DNA of 64,000 nt. Source: Xiphydria camelus (lineage: Eukaryota; Arthropoda; Insecta; Hymenoptera; Xiphydriidae). The translations under genes and the position numbers were made by a program. The stretch lies in contig OY783195.1 of assembly GCA_963678675.1 (NCBI GenBank), positions 16,957,342-17,021,341 of the forward strand, in the 5' to 3' direction. The notes below the pieces were generated by a model, which saw only the letters and a program-made list of their open reading frames with translations, had not been told where the DNA came from and did no database searches. Below are positions 9,239 through 20,640 of this stretch, piece by piece (position 1 is the stretch's first letter; each line of letters begins with the position of its first letter).

Positions 9239-10099
9239 CAGGGTTACATTTTGAAAACTTGTCGCCCCAATATCTTAGAAAGTTAGATTTTCTGAAAAAA
9301 AAAAACAAAATACGGTTTCAGCAGTGGAGAGGGGGAACTAAAATGACAATCGGAGACGCACCCCCTCCAACCCCCTTAGGGGTAGCTCCCCCAACTTTGT
9401 AATCTTAAATAGCAACCCCCATGTGTGATACAACGTTGGAAAACTTTAAAAATGCTTTACAACACCAAATTTTGGTACCTTTCGATGAGTAGTTTTCGCA
9501 CAAATCGAGAAAGAAACTGCTAGAAGTAAGTTTTGTCAATTTATTTATTAAAGGTTCATTACGTTACAATAAATTTTCGAAATGATTTTCATTGATTTTT
9601 TCGAACTTTTTCAAATGTTCTTGAAATTTTGTGACATTCTTGCGTAATTCTCTATTTCGGTTGGGCTTGCTGGTTGAGTTTGAAAAACAACAGATTTCAG
9701 ATGTCCCCATAAGAAGAAATCGTAGGGAGTAAGATCAGGTGATGGAAATCAATTCGAAAATTTTTTGTAACGTAATTGACCTTTAATAAACAAATTGACA
9801 AAATTTACTTCTAGCAGTTTCTTTCTCGATTTGCGCGAAAACTACTCATCGAAAGGTACCAAAATTTGGTGTTATCGTAAAGCATTTTTAAAGAGCTTTC
9901 CAACGCTGTATCACACATGGAGGGTTGCTATTTAAGATGACAAAGTTGGGGGGGGGGGGATACAACTAAGGGGGTTGGAGGGGTGCGTCTCCGATTATGT
10001 CATTTTGGTTCCCCCTCTTTACTGCCGAAACCGTATTTTTTTTATAAATCTGTAACTTTCTGAGATATTGGGGTGGCAAGTTTTCAAAATGTCACCCTG
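9239..10099. mobile_element. Palindromic TA-CAGGGT element, 861 bp
   Basis: Arms of about 320 bp (9239-9560 and 9770-10099) are reverse complements. The ends read CAGGGTTACATTTTGAAAAC and are flanked by TA. Purine/pyrimidine runs (CCCCCTCCAACCCCC and its complement) lie inside the arms. The centre holds a minus-strand transposase scrap. Confidence 0.85.
9608..9750 (-). pseudogene. Mariner/IS630-type transposase scrap (third Asp region)
   Basis: The minus-strand translation contains SPDLTPYDFFLWGHLKSVVF, the block around the last catalytic Asp of Tc1/mariner transposases, then a short degenerate tail with a stop. It lies in the centre of the palindrome and is probably its only relic of coding DNA. 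Confidence 0.7.
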
Positions 10100-10197
10100 T
10101 ATGTAAACAATACATAATCGTACATACATAAACATACAACAATTATTATGTTATGAAGTAATTCTGTGCAAACATGTACCAACTTACCTAAATAATT

Positions 10198-10314
10198 TTG
10201 ATTTTTTATTCTTGGCTCCTGGTCTGGTATAAATTCTAGATCACTTTCATCGTTATCACTACTTGCCATAGATGACATGTCACTTATCTCATTATAATGC
10301 TCTTCGTCACTCAT
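10198..10314 (-). CDS. Candidate first coding exon, acidic N-terminus
   Basis: From ATG at 10314 the minus strand encodes 39 residues beginning MSDEEHYNEISDMSSMASSD and continuing with an acidic stretch. It then runs into a consensus donor GTAAGT (10197-10192) exactly at the codon boundary after NQNYL. I do not recognise the protein. Acidic, Ser-rich starts of this kind are common in transposase and THAP-like genes, so it may be another TE exon rather than host. No downstream exon was found; element A begins beyond it only on the other side. Confidence 0.35.
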
Positions 10315-10780
10315 ATTCGATATTTGAAAAAATAAATATTTCCCGTAAAATTGAAGTATTCTGTGATGGCAAGCCGTTACGGAAATGTGCAAATATGAAC
10401 AAACCCGATTTAGCACTGAATTATAGGTTATGTGTACAAGTTGTAATGAAAACTAACAGCAATACGCATGCGCCAGATGAATGGTTGGAAAAAAATTCAC
10501 AAATCGTTCTGATAGTTTCCAAACTGGTTTGAATCTCGGATGGAACAGAAAACTGACTGTTTGCTAAACGTTAGTAACTCTGGTTGGAATACATTTAAGT
10601 TAGTGCGCAGAATCCTGACTGTGTAAGAAACTGTTTCTGACGCTGGTTGGAACGAACCTTATATCATCGTTTGCTGCACTTGTGAAAAATGCCAGCGACG
10701 TTGCGTATGCGATGGCGCCATGTTCTTTGCATTGCGAGAAAGCTCTATCTCAAAATAAATGTATAAAACGTTATAAACGG
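10315..10780. other. No recognised feature
   Basis: Unique-looking sequence with loosely repeated phrases CTGGTTGGAA and ACTGTTTCTG (10530-10660). It would be upstream of the minus-strand exon at 10198-10314. No promoter motif was identified. Confidence 0.35.
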
Positions 10781-11020
10781 TGTAATGTTCTTACGATATT
10801 AATGCACGCACTAGTTTCGATTAACAAAGCGTTTATTAATAGAAGTTACAAAATGAACAAGAGAACTTAGAACGATGCCGGGACCATGCGTATAGCTTAA
10901 CGGTCGGGAGAGAAGAGAGAGTCTCGACGATGACTCGTCGGACCCGTATCGCGCAGGCGGCGCTGTGTTCGCGTAACGCGTACTCCGATAGATGGCGACA
11001 TAGTAGCTAAAGGCACTACA
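10781..11020 (-). repeat. Element A, 3' LTR
   Basis: 240 bp beginning TGTAATGTTC and ending GGCACTACA, therefore TGTAGTGCC...ACATTACA in element orientation. It is nearly identical to the 5' copy, differing at a few sites plus a short indel near 10942. That implies a fairly young insertion despite the coding damage. Confidence 0.92.
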
Positions 11021-11113
11021 TTTAATTTAGAACATATAGCGCTCATTTATTACATTCCGCTATCTTCGAACGCTATACAGAACTAATTTTGACAAGTCCC
11101 TTACAATCTAGAT

Positions 11114-12079
11114 TTACTTAAGCTTAGCTATCCTAGACGAACGCCGTAATGGTATTTCCGCAGGAACGGTATCTCTCTTAATAAAGTTCTTACGCACGCT
11201 CTCATTCGTTTTCAAGTTACAATGGCGTATCTGGTTTACATGGCGCTTCCACATTCGACCATCATGAGTGGCTAACTTATACGTAACAGGCGAAAGTTGT
11301 TCGAGCACGCTAGATTTGAGCCATGAATCCGAACTGTAATCTTTTGCCATAACCGTCTCGTTAATCTCAAAGTTGATCGCACAGTTTCCACGGAAGAACC
11401 GTTTCTGCGCCTCTTGTTTATGCTCCACTGATTGACGCAGTGAAGGGTGCAAAAGGTCTAATTTCGTACGGAATTTCCGACCGATTTGCAACTCTGCCGG
11501 GCTGCAATTCGTAGTGCAGTGCGGCGTCGCTCGACAATGAAACAAATATTTGCAGAGAGCCTCGTGTCTCGCATAACCTTCCTTTAACAAAAGCTTAAAT
11601 TTATTCTTAAAGCTACGAACCGCATTTTCCGCTGCCCCGTTGGACGCTGGATGATAGGGTGCCGTACGCACATGACGAACACCATGCGACTTTAAGAATT
11701 CGCTGAATACGTGGGAGCAGAAAGTTGGACCATTATTGGTCACTAAGATTAACGGAATTCCCCACGTGCACATATATTCTCTGAAAACCTTGATTGTGGA
11801 TTCCGCTGTGATATTGTTAAGTTCCTTAACATCTACCCACTTCGAAAAAGAATCGATAATGATTAAATACATTTTCCCTTCGGTCGGACCAAGAAAATCG
11901 GCATGTAGTCGATGATTCGGACCTTCAGGCCATTTCCATGGATGCAACAATGCTCTAGGTGGATTATCCGATGATTCCAAACAAAGCTTACAAGATTTAG
12001 CGATATCTTCGATTGCACTATCGAGTCCTGGCCACCAAAAGTATGATCGCGCAATAGCCTTCATACGCACTACGCCCAT
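11114..12079 (-). pseudogene. Element A integrase
   Basis: The frame covers the Cys pair of the zinc domain (CKLC), the core with its first Asp (LIIIDSFSKW), and the last Glu (SNGAAENAVRSFKNK). It ends with a basic tail (PLRRSSRIAKLK) before TAA. The second catalytic position reads LVTNNGPTF, so the usual Asp is Asn. The zinc-domain His lie in the preceding frame, broken by a shift near 12078. There is no chromodomain. The altered residue alone should abolish strand transfer. Confidence 0.88.
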
Positions 12080-13028
12080 GTGTGTGTACGCTGTGTAATT
12101 CCTCTAAAAGGTTTTCGCGCAATTTCTCTGGAATGACCACTCGATGTCCCCACATTACACATCCTTTTTCCACCGATAGTTCTTTCGCACGACATTGAAA
12201 CTGCTTGTACTTATCGTTAACTAATTTCGGCCATCCTGTCATCGTGAAATTTTTCACTTGACTCAATACCGGATCTAAATCAGTTTCTTCGCTAACCGTC
12301 TCAGCGTTAATCGAGCTAACATCATCCGTGACATAATTTAAATAAGAATATTCTTTCTCGTCAGGCTCATTTTCCGATTCACGAGTAATTAGCGGTACGC
12401 GCGACAATCCATCCGATCGAGCGTCGTCAACTCCTTTAATATACTTAATATCGTAATCGTAGGCTGACAGTAATACAGCCCATCTCTGTACTTTATTTGC
12501 CGACATCTGAGGCAAACCATTCTTTGGACCGAAAATATAAACCAAGGGCTTATGATCTGAGACAAACTGATGAAATTTCTTTACACCAAAAATCAAGCTC
12601 AGCGCCTCTTTGTCTAATTGCGAATAACCCCTTTCGGCTTTCGACAACGTGCGTGACGCAAAAGCGACTGGCTTCTCGGATCCATCAGAATATAAATGAG
12701 ATAATACTGCTCTAATGCCAAATGGAGATGCATCACAACTAATTTTTACAGGTAGCTTCAAATCATAGTGAGCTAAAATCTCAGAATTGATAAGACTCTG
12801 TTTTGCTGCTTGAAAAGCCTCGTTACATGAATTATCCCACTTCCAGGATACATTCTTTTGCAGTAATCTATAAAGGGGGTTAACAACCTTCGAGTAATTT
12901 CTAATAAACTTCGAATAATAGTTCATCAATCCTAGGAATGCTCTTAATTGAGTTACTTCAGTCGGTGCTGGCGCGTCAATTATTGCTTTCGCTCTTTCTT
13001 TAGAAACTTGAGTTCCTTCTCGACTCAA
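12018..13028 (-). pseudogene. Element A RT thumb and RNase H
   Basis: Begins in the RT connection (LRAFLGLMNYYSKFI), followed by RNase H (ISCDASPFGI, SRTLSKAERGYSQLDKEALS, TDH-like SDHKPLVYIF, DARSDGLSRVP) and a linker to the integrase zinc domain. The usual TDH reads SDH. The frame shifts at 13028-13130, upstream of SREGTQVSK, and again near 12078 at the integrase. Confidence 0.88.
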
Positions 13029-13102
13029 TTCATAACCTAGGAATTCAACTTTCTCCCTGCCGAACTTACATTTCTCTTTCTTAACGGTAAGTCCACAGTC
13101 CT

Positions 13103-13540
13103 TTAATCTACGTAATGCGGTACGAAGTCGCTCGTTATCCGATCGTTATGGATAGTGCGAGTTGGACCGGAAATCAGAATATCGTCAAAAAAACAAACTA
13201 CACACTCTAAGTTACTCAAAATAGTCTCCATTTCCCGCTGAAAAAGACCGGATGCTGACGCGATACCGAAACATAAACGATTATAGGCAAATAGCCCCTT
13301 GTGTGTGGAAATAGTCACTAATGATTTCGACTCTTCTTCCAGTTCAACTTGCAAGTAAGCATGAGAAAGATCGATTTTCATAAAAACTGTGCCTCCATTT
13401 AGAGTGGCTAATAGGTCTTGAACACGCGGTATCAGATACCGATCTACTTTGATATGTGGGTTTACCGTTACTTTATAATCTCCACACATATACGGATTTG
13501 ACCATTGCTTTTCAAAACTGGCACAATTGGTGTTGCCCAA
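13103..13540 (-). pseudogene. Element A reverse transcriptase palm
   Basis: Contains CGDYKVTVNPHIKVDRYLIP, MKIDLSHAYLQV with the first catalytic Asp, GIASASGLFQREM, and CFFDDILISG with the paired Asp. This is FFDD where many gypsy elements have YLDD or FIDD. Frameshifts at both ends separate it from the fingers (13468-14010) and thumb (12018-13028). Confidence 0.88.
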
Positions 13541-14025
13541 TCACTACTTTCAACAGGTTCCAAAACCCCGATTTCGACTAAACGATCAATCTCGGCTTCC
13601 ACTTTGCTTCGCAGAGCGTAAAGTATAGGTCTAGGTTCACAAAAAATTGGATTAACATTCTCCTTGACATGAATTTGAAATTTTCTTTTCGAATATTTCC
13701 CGAGTTCGCTAGAAAAAACTGCACTAAATTCGTTGATAATAGCATTAATGTCCCTATGACCCGCATTATCTAGCCAATCAATGTTCGATTCCCTAGTTTC
13801 CTCTAGTAATTCCGATACGGGCACTGAAAGTGCACGAATCCAAGTTCGCCCGATAAGTGTTGGACCATTACCCGGTAGTACGAACAAGTCTAATGCAGTA
13901 GATACAATTCCAAATTTAACCTCAACCTTGGTAACACCCGACGGTACAATCGTATGTCCTGGATGTGATTTGAAACGACGACTCGTTTCCTGGAGGTTTA
14001 ACCTTTTCAATTCAACACGATTCGA
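13468..14025 (-). pseudogene. Element A protease-RT linker and RT fingers
   Basis: The frame continues from the protease after one in-frame TAG at 14026-14028. It reads through GNGPTLIGRTWI (end of protease region), a linker and the RT fingers (EIDRLVEIGVLEPVESSDWA, PIVPVLKSNGQIRIC). It then loses frame near 13500 before the palm motif. Only the single stop and one shift separate the protease, fingers and palm. Confidence 0.85.
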
Positions 14026-14629
14026 CTAATGTTTCTCTGAAATAACTGCTACGTCCGACCCTGTGTCGACTTCGCATTCCGTATCTATTCCCTGTATCTG
14101 TACAATAACTTTAATCGGCGCTATATTATATATTCCACTGTTCGACCCTTTGTCGAGCTCTATCTGTCCCTCTTCTAGGTGAAACATATTTTCAAAATCT
14201 ACGGCATAATCATCGCACTGATTATTACAATCCTCCGAGTTCCCAATATAATTTTGCCTCGGATTATTCCGTTTTTTATTTAACCTACACACGCTAGCGA
14301 GATGTCCCCGTTTCTTACAAACGTTGCACGAATACTGTTTATATTTACATACGGCTGCTCGATGGTTTCTTTTGCCACAAGAGTAGCAACGGATATTCCT
14401 GTCGTCGATCCGCTTGCCTTTCGACTGCTGCGACGTCTTCTTAGATCCCACGAAGTTGATCGAAGTTGATTCCTGTTGCTTCCTCTGCGTCGATCCAATC
14501 TCCGCAGCATCCTTAGCCGCTGTTTTCAGTAGATGAGCCAACTCGGCTACTCGGTTGCAGGTTAAGTCCTTTTCTCCCAGTAGCTTCTTTTGAATGTAGA
14601 GTTCTCGTAGCCCCACACAAACTGGTCTC
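14026..14629 (-). pseudogene. Element A nucleocapsid zinc knuckles and protease
   Basis: Two CCHC knuckles are intact: CYSCGKRNHRAAVC and CNVCKKRGHLASVC. They are followed by an acidic spacer and the protease active site CEVDTGSDVAVIS, with the catalytic Asp retained. Upstream it joins the capsid half across the TTAA MITE (14634-15357). Removing the MITE and one TTAA leaves a continuous open frame at the junction, which shows the insertion came after coding capacity was lost or late in the element's life. Confidence 0.88.
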
Positions 14630-14633
14630 TTAA

Positions 14634-15357
14634 GGGGGTATTACTGTCTAGACGCTTGTTTTTAATGTAATTTTTAGGAATTAATTTTGCGAAAACTATC
14701 AAACCTACAGAGTGCCGGGGTTTTTGACGCATAATAAGACATGTTTCAACTAACAATACAAATTTTAATAAAACATTTTATTGGAATCTGTACAAGTTAT
14801 GCGCTGTTATGCAAATCGTGGCGTAAGACACTCGTCCAATCGGGCGACCATATTGTGGCGGTCCTAATCGTCTGAGAGAGAAGAACAAATTTTTTTTTTA
14901 ATCTATATGAATGTAGTTATCGTCTGAACTAGAACTAAGTAGGTACGAAATTTTGTATCGCAATTGCAGCTGTTTGAAGATTAAAGTTTAATTTTCCCGA
15001 AAAATTGTCAACTAAAACATGAGAGCAGGGCTAAAATATTCAAGCTATCGGGATTATTCTAGTTCAGACCATAGGTGAAGGTTCCCTCGAAATGTGTGCA
15101 AAACCAGAAGTCAATCGGTCCAATAGTTTTTGAGAAAAACGTGCGCCCGACTTGAAAAATGTTTCGAGAAAAACGCGTTTAAAGTTGATGACTACCTGCT
15201 GCGCCCCAACGCACCGCAGCCTTTAAGCCTCTGTAACTATAGGAGTTCTACGAATTTCAAATTAGTATTTTTGAGACACATTCTCAAACTCCCAAATTAT
15301 AAGAAAATGCAAGAAAAAAAAATCGAATTTTTGAAGCGTCTAGACAGTAATACCCCC
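14634..15357. mobile_element. TTAA-flanked MITE, 724 bp
   Basis: Ends GGGGGTATTACTGTCTAGAC are 24-bp perfect inverted repeats (14634-14657 and 15334-15357). TTAA lies at 14630-14633 and 15358-15361. TTAA duplication is typical of piggyBac and Kolobok; the GGGGG start differs from the CCC start of the piggyBac here, so Kolobok is also possible. No transposase frame inside. Confidence 0.85.
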
Positions 15358-15361
15358 TTAA

Positions 15362-15939
15362 ATGATTTCCCAGATTTTCACAAAATTCACAATACGTTGA
15401 GAGCTTCTTTAAATTTTTCATAAATTCTTGCGTGTTTTCGCCCTCAACTTGGCGACATATTGTTTAAATTTAAACCTCTCCGTAATTATGCTAGGCTTGG
15501 GTTTTTATTGATTCGACATAGTGGTGATCAAATCGTTAAACGTTTGCGACGCCGGTGCGACCGGTGTGCATAGGTTACGGAGTAGAGCGTAACCCTCACT
15601 ACCAAGCAATGTGATTAACAACGATACCCTTTTTGTATCGGGGATATCGTTGGCAAGAAAGTACTGTTCCAACCTTTCACGCCACATTGTCCAGTCTTCG
15701 TGGATGTCGAATTCCTTTAATTCTCCAATCCTCGATGTAACGATTTGTTGCACTGTGCTTTGCGATGCTCCGCTTTCTAGGTTAATTTTCCATTCCGCCT
15801 TTTGTGCCAAAAAATGTTGCTGTTCCAGAGCCAATTGTTTCTGTTGCTCCGTGATTTGCTTCATTTCCTCCGCCAAGTCCGCTTTTCCTTTTTCGAGCTT
15901 CTTTAGCTCCTCTGGCCGTCTCCTTACGTCTTCCATCAT
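15362..15939 (-). pseudogene. Element A gag, N-terminal and capsid part
   Basis: Starts at ATG 15939 with a charged coiled-coil stretch (EELKKLEKGKADLAEEMKQI), then a capsid-like block (WTMWRERLEQYFLANDIPDT, LLITLLGSEGYALLRNL). One in-frame stop near 15506 interrupts it. The frame then continues toward the MITE insertion with some damage. The protein would be the structural Gag of the particle. Confidence 0.8.
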
Positions 15940-16230
15940 TTTACCGACACGTTCACTCTTGACGGATTCCTTTTTTCTGCGATCTTTTATCGCCCGCGAT
16001 CACTTTTCCCGACACGTTCACTCTCGACGATTCATCGAAATAATCATTTATGCGATCCTTTATCGCACGTGTTAATTTTATTCACGACACGCGGTTTCAC
16101 GAAATCGATGAATAACTTGGCGATCCTTTATCGCACGTGTTAATTTTATTCACGACACGCGGTTTCACGAAATCGATGAATATCTTGGCGATCCTTTATC
16201 GCACGTGTTTATTTTTACCCTCGTCGCCAC
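15940..16230 (-). repeat. Element A 5' leader with 68-bp tandem repeats
   Basis: Two full 68-bp units (16052-16119 and 16120-16187) and partial units on both sides contain GCGATCCTTTATCGCACGTG and CACGACACGCGGTTTCACGA. Immediately inside the LTR the minus strand reads AGTGGCGACGAGG, the likely primer-binding site. Tandem repeats between LTR and gag may be cis-acting leader structure. Confidence 0.8.
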
Positions 16231-16461
16231 TGTAATGTTCTTACGATATTAATGCACGCACTAGTTTCGATTAACAAAGAGTTTATTAACAGAAGTTACA
16301 AAATGAACAAGAGAACTTAGAACGATGCCGGGACCATGCGTATAGCTCAACGGTCGGGAGAGAAGAGAGAGTCTCGACGATGACTCGTCGGACACATCGC
16401 GCAGGCGGCGCTGTGCTCGCGTAACGCGTACTCCGATAGATGGCGATATAGTAGCTAAAGG
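16231..16461 (-). repeat. Element A, 5' LTR (interrupted)
   Basis: Matches 10781-11020 up to CTAAAGG at 16461, where element B begins. The missing end AAGGCACTACA resumes at 23672-23682 after a 4-bp AAGG duplication. This proves B inserted into A. Confidence 0.92.
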
Positions 16462-16852
16462 TGTAGCGGACTACAAGGCATGGAGGCACTCGACTCCAGC
16501 GACGCCACGCAAGGCGCAGTCTCTGGACGGTGGTGACGATGCAGCGATCACCATGCCCCTAGCGGCCAAGTTGTAGTCACGCTTTGGGTGACGAAGGCTG
16601 GATGCGCCGCGGAGGAACCACAGCTCTCTCTCGTTTACCAACTCTCGACCACGACGGACGTCTGGACACACTTCGCTCCTCCATCGCCCCGCGTCCCGGA
16701 CGGACGCTCAGACACAGCTCTCTTGTCGTTTCGCATTAGCTTAGCCACGCCGATAGTTAATAAAGTAAACTCTTGTTAGGTTTATTAATTACCGTCTTCT
16801 CTCCCTTACGTTCGTTTCCATCGCGTTCGGTGGGAACCCCTAAGGTCCCACA
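16462..16852 (+). repeat. Element B, 5' LTR
   Basis: 391 bp, begins TGTAGCGGACTACAAGG and ends GGTCCCACA. It lacks the 8-bp (near 23279) and 13-bp (near 23655) stretches present in the 3' copy. An AATAAA-like AATAAAGTAAACTC lies near 16760. Confidence 0.9.
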
Positions 16853-17021
16853 AATTGGTGACCCCGACGTGATCGTGAAACGGACAAACGGGAAGGCCCA
16901 AGCTATTCGCTGAATTGAATAGTGACGAGGACACGCAGTAGGAAACGCGAACATTCGCACGTGCTACGCCGGAACAGCCGAAATTCATCCCACGAAGCCT
17001 AAATCGCAGTAACGTCCAGTC

Positions 17022-17707
17022 ATGGACGGGGAGACTTCGCATAGCGCACTCGACGGATCGAGCCACGTGGAAGGAGCAGGAACCGAGGCTCATTCGGCTC
17101 GGATAGCGAAGCTACCTCCGTTCTGGAAGGAGGAACCCGATATTTGGTTGATGCAGGTAGAGTCCGCATTCCGGATAGCTCGCATCACCCAGGACGAGAC
17201 CAAATTTCATTACCTATTCGCGAACTTGGACGCTAGTATCCTCCCACACGTTACCGACATTCTACGAAGCTCACCGACAACGGGCAAGTACGAGGCCCTC
17301 AAACAAAGAATATTAACGACCTTCGCCGAAACCGCGGAAATCAGGCTACGACGGGCGCTGCAAGGCCAGATGATCGGCGAGCAGAAACCCTCACATTTCT
17401 TACAACACCTTAGAAACCTTTCCGCGAACCAATGCAACGACGCGGTACTGAGGACACTATTCCTGGAGCAGATGCCCGACCAGGTAAAAGGCATACTGGT
17501 CGCCAGCGAGGAACAGGCACTGGACAAAATAGCTAAGCTCGCAGATAGAATCATCGAGCTCCAGCAACCCGCGCAAGTGGCGGAGATCAACAGAGTCACG
17601 GCCACGGCATCGACATCGAAGACGCCACAACCGGAATTGGAGAGACGGATCGACGCGCTGGCATCGCGCCTTGAGCAGGTACTGCAAAGGGACACTCGGC
17701 CATTAGT
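17022..17707 (+). pseudogene. Element B gag, N-terminal part
   Basis: The frame opens at ATG after a 170-bp leader and carries a retrotransposon capsid-type region (PPFWKEEPDIWLMQVESAFR, KYEALKQRILTTFAE, LRNLSANQCNDAVLRTLFLE). A helical region before the foldback insertion follows. The remaining gag (about 19976-20152), with CYYDENFGTDARKCQSPCSW, a Cys/His-rich tail of this gag type, resumes after it. About 229 codons are open before the break. Confidence 0.88.
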
Positions 17708-19975
17708 CCAGTCATATCGTACATCCAACCTTGCAATAATTAGGGTAAACCTAATTTTTTTATATGTTGTTAGGATCCACCTGGGTTGTATAAATCCAGA
17801 TTTGCAACCCTGAAAAAGTTGTGCCACCTGAGATATAACCAAAAAACAGCGATATTTTTGGACTTCTTTCAATTCTTTGCCAAGAAGACACTAAAGGGAA
17901 CTTCTGACGAAAAACGTCATTCTTACCTTTTCTAAAGTAGATAAACTTTGCTACAATTTAAGCTCCAGCAGAGCTCAATAGCTCTCGTAGTTGATGAGAT
18001 ACAGCTTTGCAAAGATGACAATTTTTTTCTAAAACGGGCAAACTTTAGCTTACGCTCTACTTTCGAGTGAAATATTTTCAAAAGTACTAATCCTACATAA
18101 AAACTTCGAGAAATAAAATTTTAGAAAATTTAATTACCTTCCATTTAAAAAATGGCCAAAAACCAAAAAAGTCACAGTGATATATCGATAGAGGCCTAAG
18201 GCGAGGGGAGCGGGATCGGGCAGGAGGGAAATAATTATTACATTGGACAACAGTGATTTTGTTACTTGAACCAGACCAGGTGATTCTTATAGATTTATGT
18301 GCTCTAAAAACGAATTTGACTCTTAAATTTGTGACGTTGGTCAGGATTTCGAGATACTTGAGGTTAAATATACGAAAACGGGCGATCTTGGCCATATTCA
18401 CGGGTCTATTACAATGAAACTAAACAATTTTTTATTAATTGCACTTGTGTTATTTTTGAACTTTTCAATACATTACTTAATTATTCCTAAACGATTTTAC
18501 AAAGCCAAATTTCAATACAAGTCGATCATGTAGGTCCACCGCACCACGAGTCTGATACATTGAGGCCATATTCACGGCTCTATTAAAATGAAACTAAAAA
18601 ATGTTTCTTCATTGTACTTACAGTATTTGAAAGTGTCGTTTTTGAACTTTTCAATACATTACTTGATTGTTCCTAAACGATTTTATAAAGCCAAATTTCT
18701 GTATGACAAGTCTATTGTTCATATTCATTTAGGCGTGTGGCGCGGTGAACCCGCACGATCGACTTGTACTAAAACTTAGCTTTATACAATCGTTTAAAAA
18801 CAATCAAGCAATGGAGTGGAAAATTGAAAAATGACACTTTCAAATGCTCTAAGTGCAATTAAGAAAAATTTTTTTAGTTTCATTGTAATAGAGCTGTGCA
18901 TATGGCCTAAATGTATCAGACGCGTGGTGCGGTGGACCTACATGATCGATTTTTCGTACAGAAATTTGGCTTTGTGAAATCGTTTAGGAACAATCAAGTA
19001 ATGTATTGAAAAGTTCAAAAATGACACTTTGAAATGCTGTAAGTGCAATTAAGAAAAATTTTTTAGTTTCATTGTAATAGAGCCGTGAATATGGCCTAAA
19101 TGTAGCGGACGCGTGGTACGGTGGACCCACATGATCGACTTGTACTGAAATTTGGCTTTGTAAAATCATTTAGGAACAATCAAGTAATGTATTGAAAAGT
19201 TCAAAAACGACACTTTCAAATGCTGTAAGTGCAGTTCAGAACAATTTTTTTAGTTTCATTGTAACAAACCCGTAAACATGGCCAAAATCACCAGTTTTCG
19301 TATATTTAATCTCAAGTATCTCGAAATCCTGACCAACGTCACAAATTTGAGAGTCAGATTCGTTTTTAGCGCACATAAATCTATAAGAATCACCTGGTCT
19401 GGTACGAGTAACAAAATCACTGTTGTCCTATGTAATAATTATTTCCCTCCTGCCCGAGCCCGCTTCCATCGCCTTAGGCCTCTATCGATATCTCACTGTG
19501 ACTTTTTTGGTTTTTGGCCATTTTTTAAATGGAAGGTAATTAAATTTTCTAAAGTTTTATTTCTCGAAGTTTTTATGTAGGATTAGTACTTTTGAAAATA
19601 TTTCATTCAAAAGTAGAGCGTAAGCTAAAGTTTGCCCGTTTTAGAAAAAAATTGTCATCTTTGCAAAGCTGCATCTCATCAACTACGAGAGCTACCGAGC
19701 TCGGCTAGAGGTAAAATTGTAGCAAATTTTATCTACTTTAGAAAAGGTAAGAGTGACTTTTTTCGTCAGAAGTTCCTTTTAGTGTTTTTTTGGCAAAGAA
19801 TTGAAAAAAGTCCAAATATATCGCGGTTTTTTGGCTATGTCTCAAGTGGCACTACTTTTTCAGGGTTGCAAATCTGGATTTATACTACCCAGGTGGATCC
19901 TAACAACATATAAAAAAATTAGGTTTACCCTAATTATTGCAAGGTTGGGCTCGTTTTTATGTACGATATGACTGG
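17708..19975. mobile_element. Large foldback element inserted in element B gag
   Basis: Arms of about 700 bp (17708-18420 and 19265-19975) are reverse complements, with ends CCAGTCATATCGTACAT and ATGTACGATATGACTGG and subterminal TTAGGATCCACCTGG. The middle holds five related ~175-188-bp units, two forward and three reverse. There is no transposase. Removing it nearly restores gag continuity. A partial copy of arm plus one unit lies at 41242-41575. I do not recognise the superfamily. Confidence 0.88.
18391..19282. repeat. Internal tandem units of the foldback element
   Basis: Units start at GCCATATTCACGG (18391, 18565) in one orientation and at their complements ending near 18907, 19095 and 19282 in the other. 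Each includes CCTAAACGATTTTA, AATACATTACTTGATTG and GTGGTGCGGTGGACC. The orientation switch is at about 18720-18740, so the units mirror each other across the symmetry axis. Confidence 0.8.
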
Positions 19976-20097
19976 CCTACATGCCGATTCCGCTCGGGAG
20001 ACCGTTACACTCGCCGCCACCGAAGCCGATCAAGAGGAAACCCTGGGACGCCCGGCGCCTGTTACTATGACGAAAATTTCGGCACCGACGCGCGAAA

Positions 20098-20640
20098 ATG
20101 CCAAAGCCCATGCTCCTGGACAAGCTCGTCTACAAGGAGTGCGGAAAACTAGAACCGTCGTCGCGAACCGAGGCGGTAGGCGACGACGCACAATACCAAC
20201 GTAACCGCCTTACCATAATGGACAAAAAAAGCGGAAAGATTTTTCTTGTCAACACCGGAGCTGATATATCAACGCTTCCACGCACCGCAACTCACCTCTC
20301 ACCAACTCCTTTTAAGCTATACGCAGCGAACGGGACGCAGATAAACACATACGGTGAACGATTGCTACACGTGGACCTCAACCTCCGTCGAACTTTCAAA
20401 TGGATTTTCACCGTCGCAGACGTCTCAAGACCCATCCTAGGGGCCGATTTCCAGAGCCACTACGGTCTACTGGTAGACCTAAGAAACAAACGGCTCGTGG
20501 ACAATACCACGCGGCTTTCTGCTATAGCAGGAGTAACGCAGGAACCACATCAAAGCGTTCTAACCATCGCAGCCAACGAGGATCCTTATACGCAAATTCT
20601 GAAGCAGTTTCCGGAAGTCACAGCACCCCGAGACCGGGAA
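20098..20640 (+). pseudogene. Element B protease region
   Basis: Contains VNTGADISTLP, where the catalytic Asp of the retroviral-type aspartic protease motif (DTGA) is replaced by Asn. [14 protein letters not shown] follows, the typical ILGADFL-like end of the domain. A frameshift near 20632 separates it from RT. The Asn should inactivate the protease. Confidence 0.85.

Noticed and set aside
10781..11113. Envelope gene in element A or B
   Set aside because: Only 93 bp (A) and 20 bp (B) lie between the integrase end and the LTR, so no envelope is possible.
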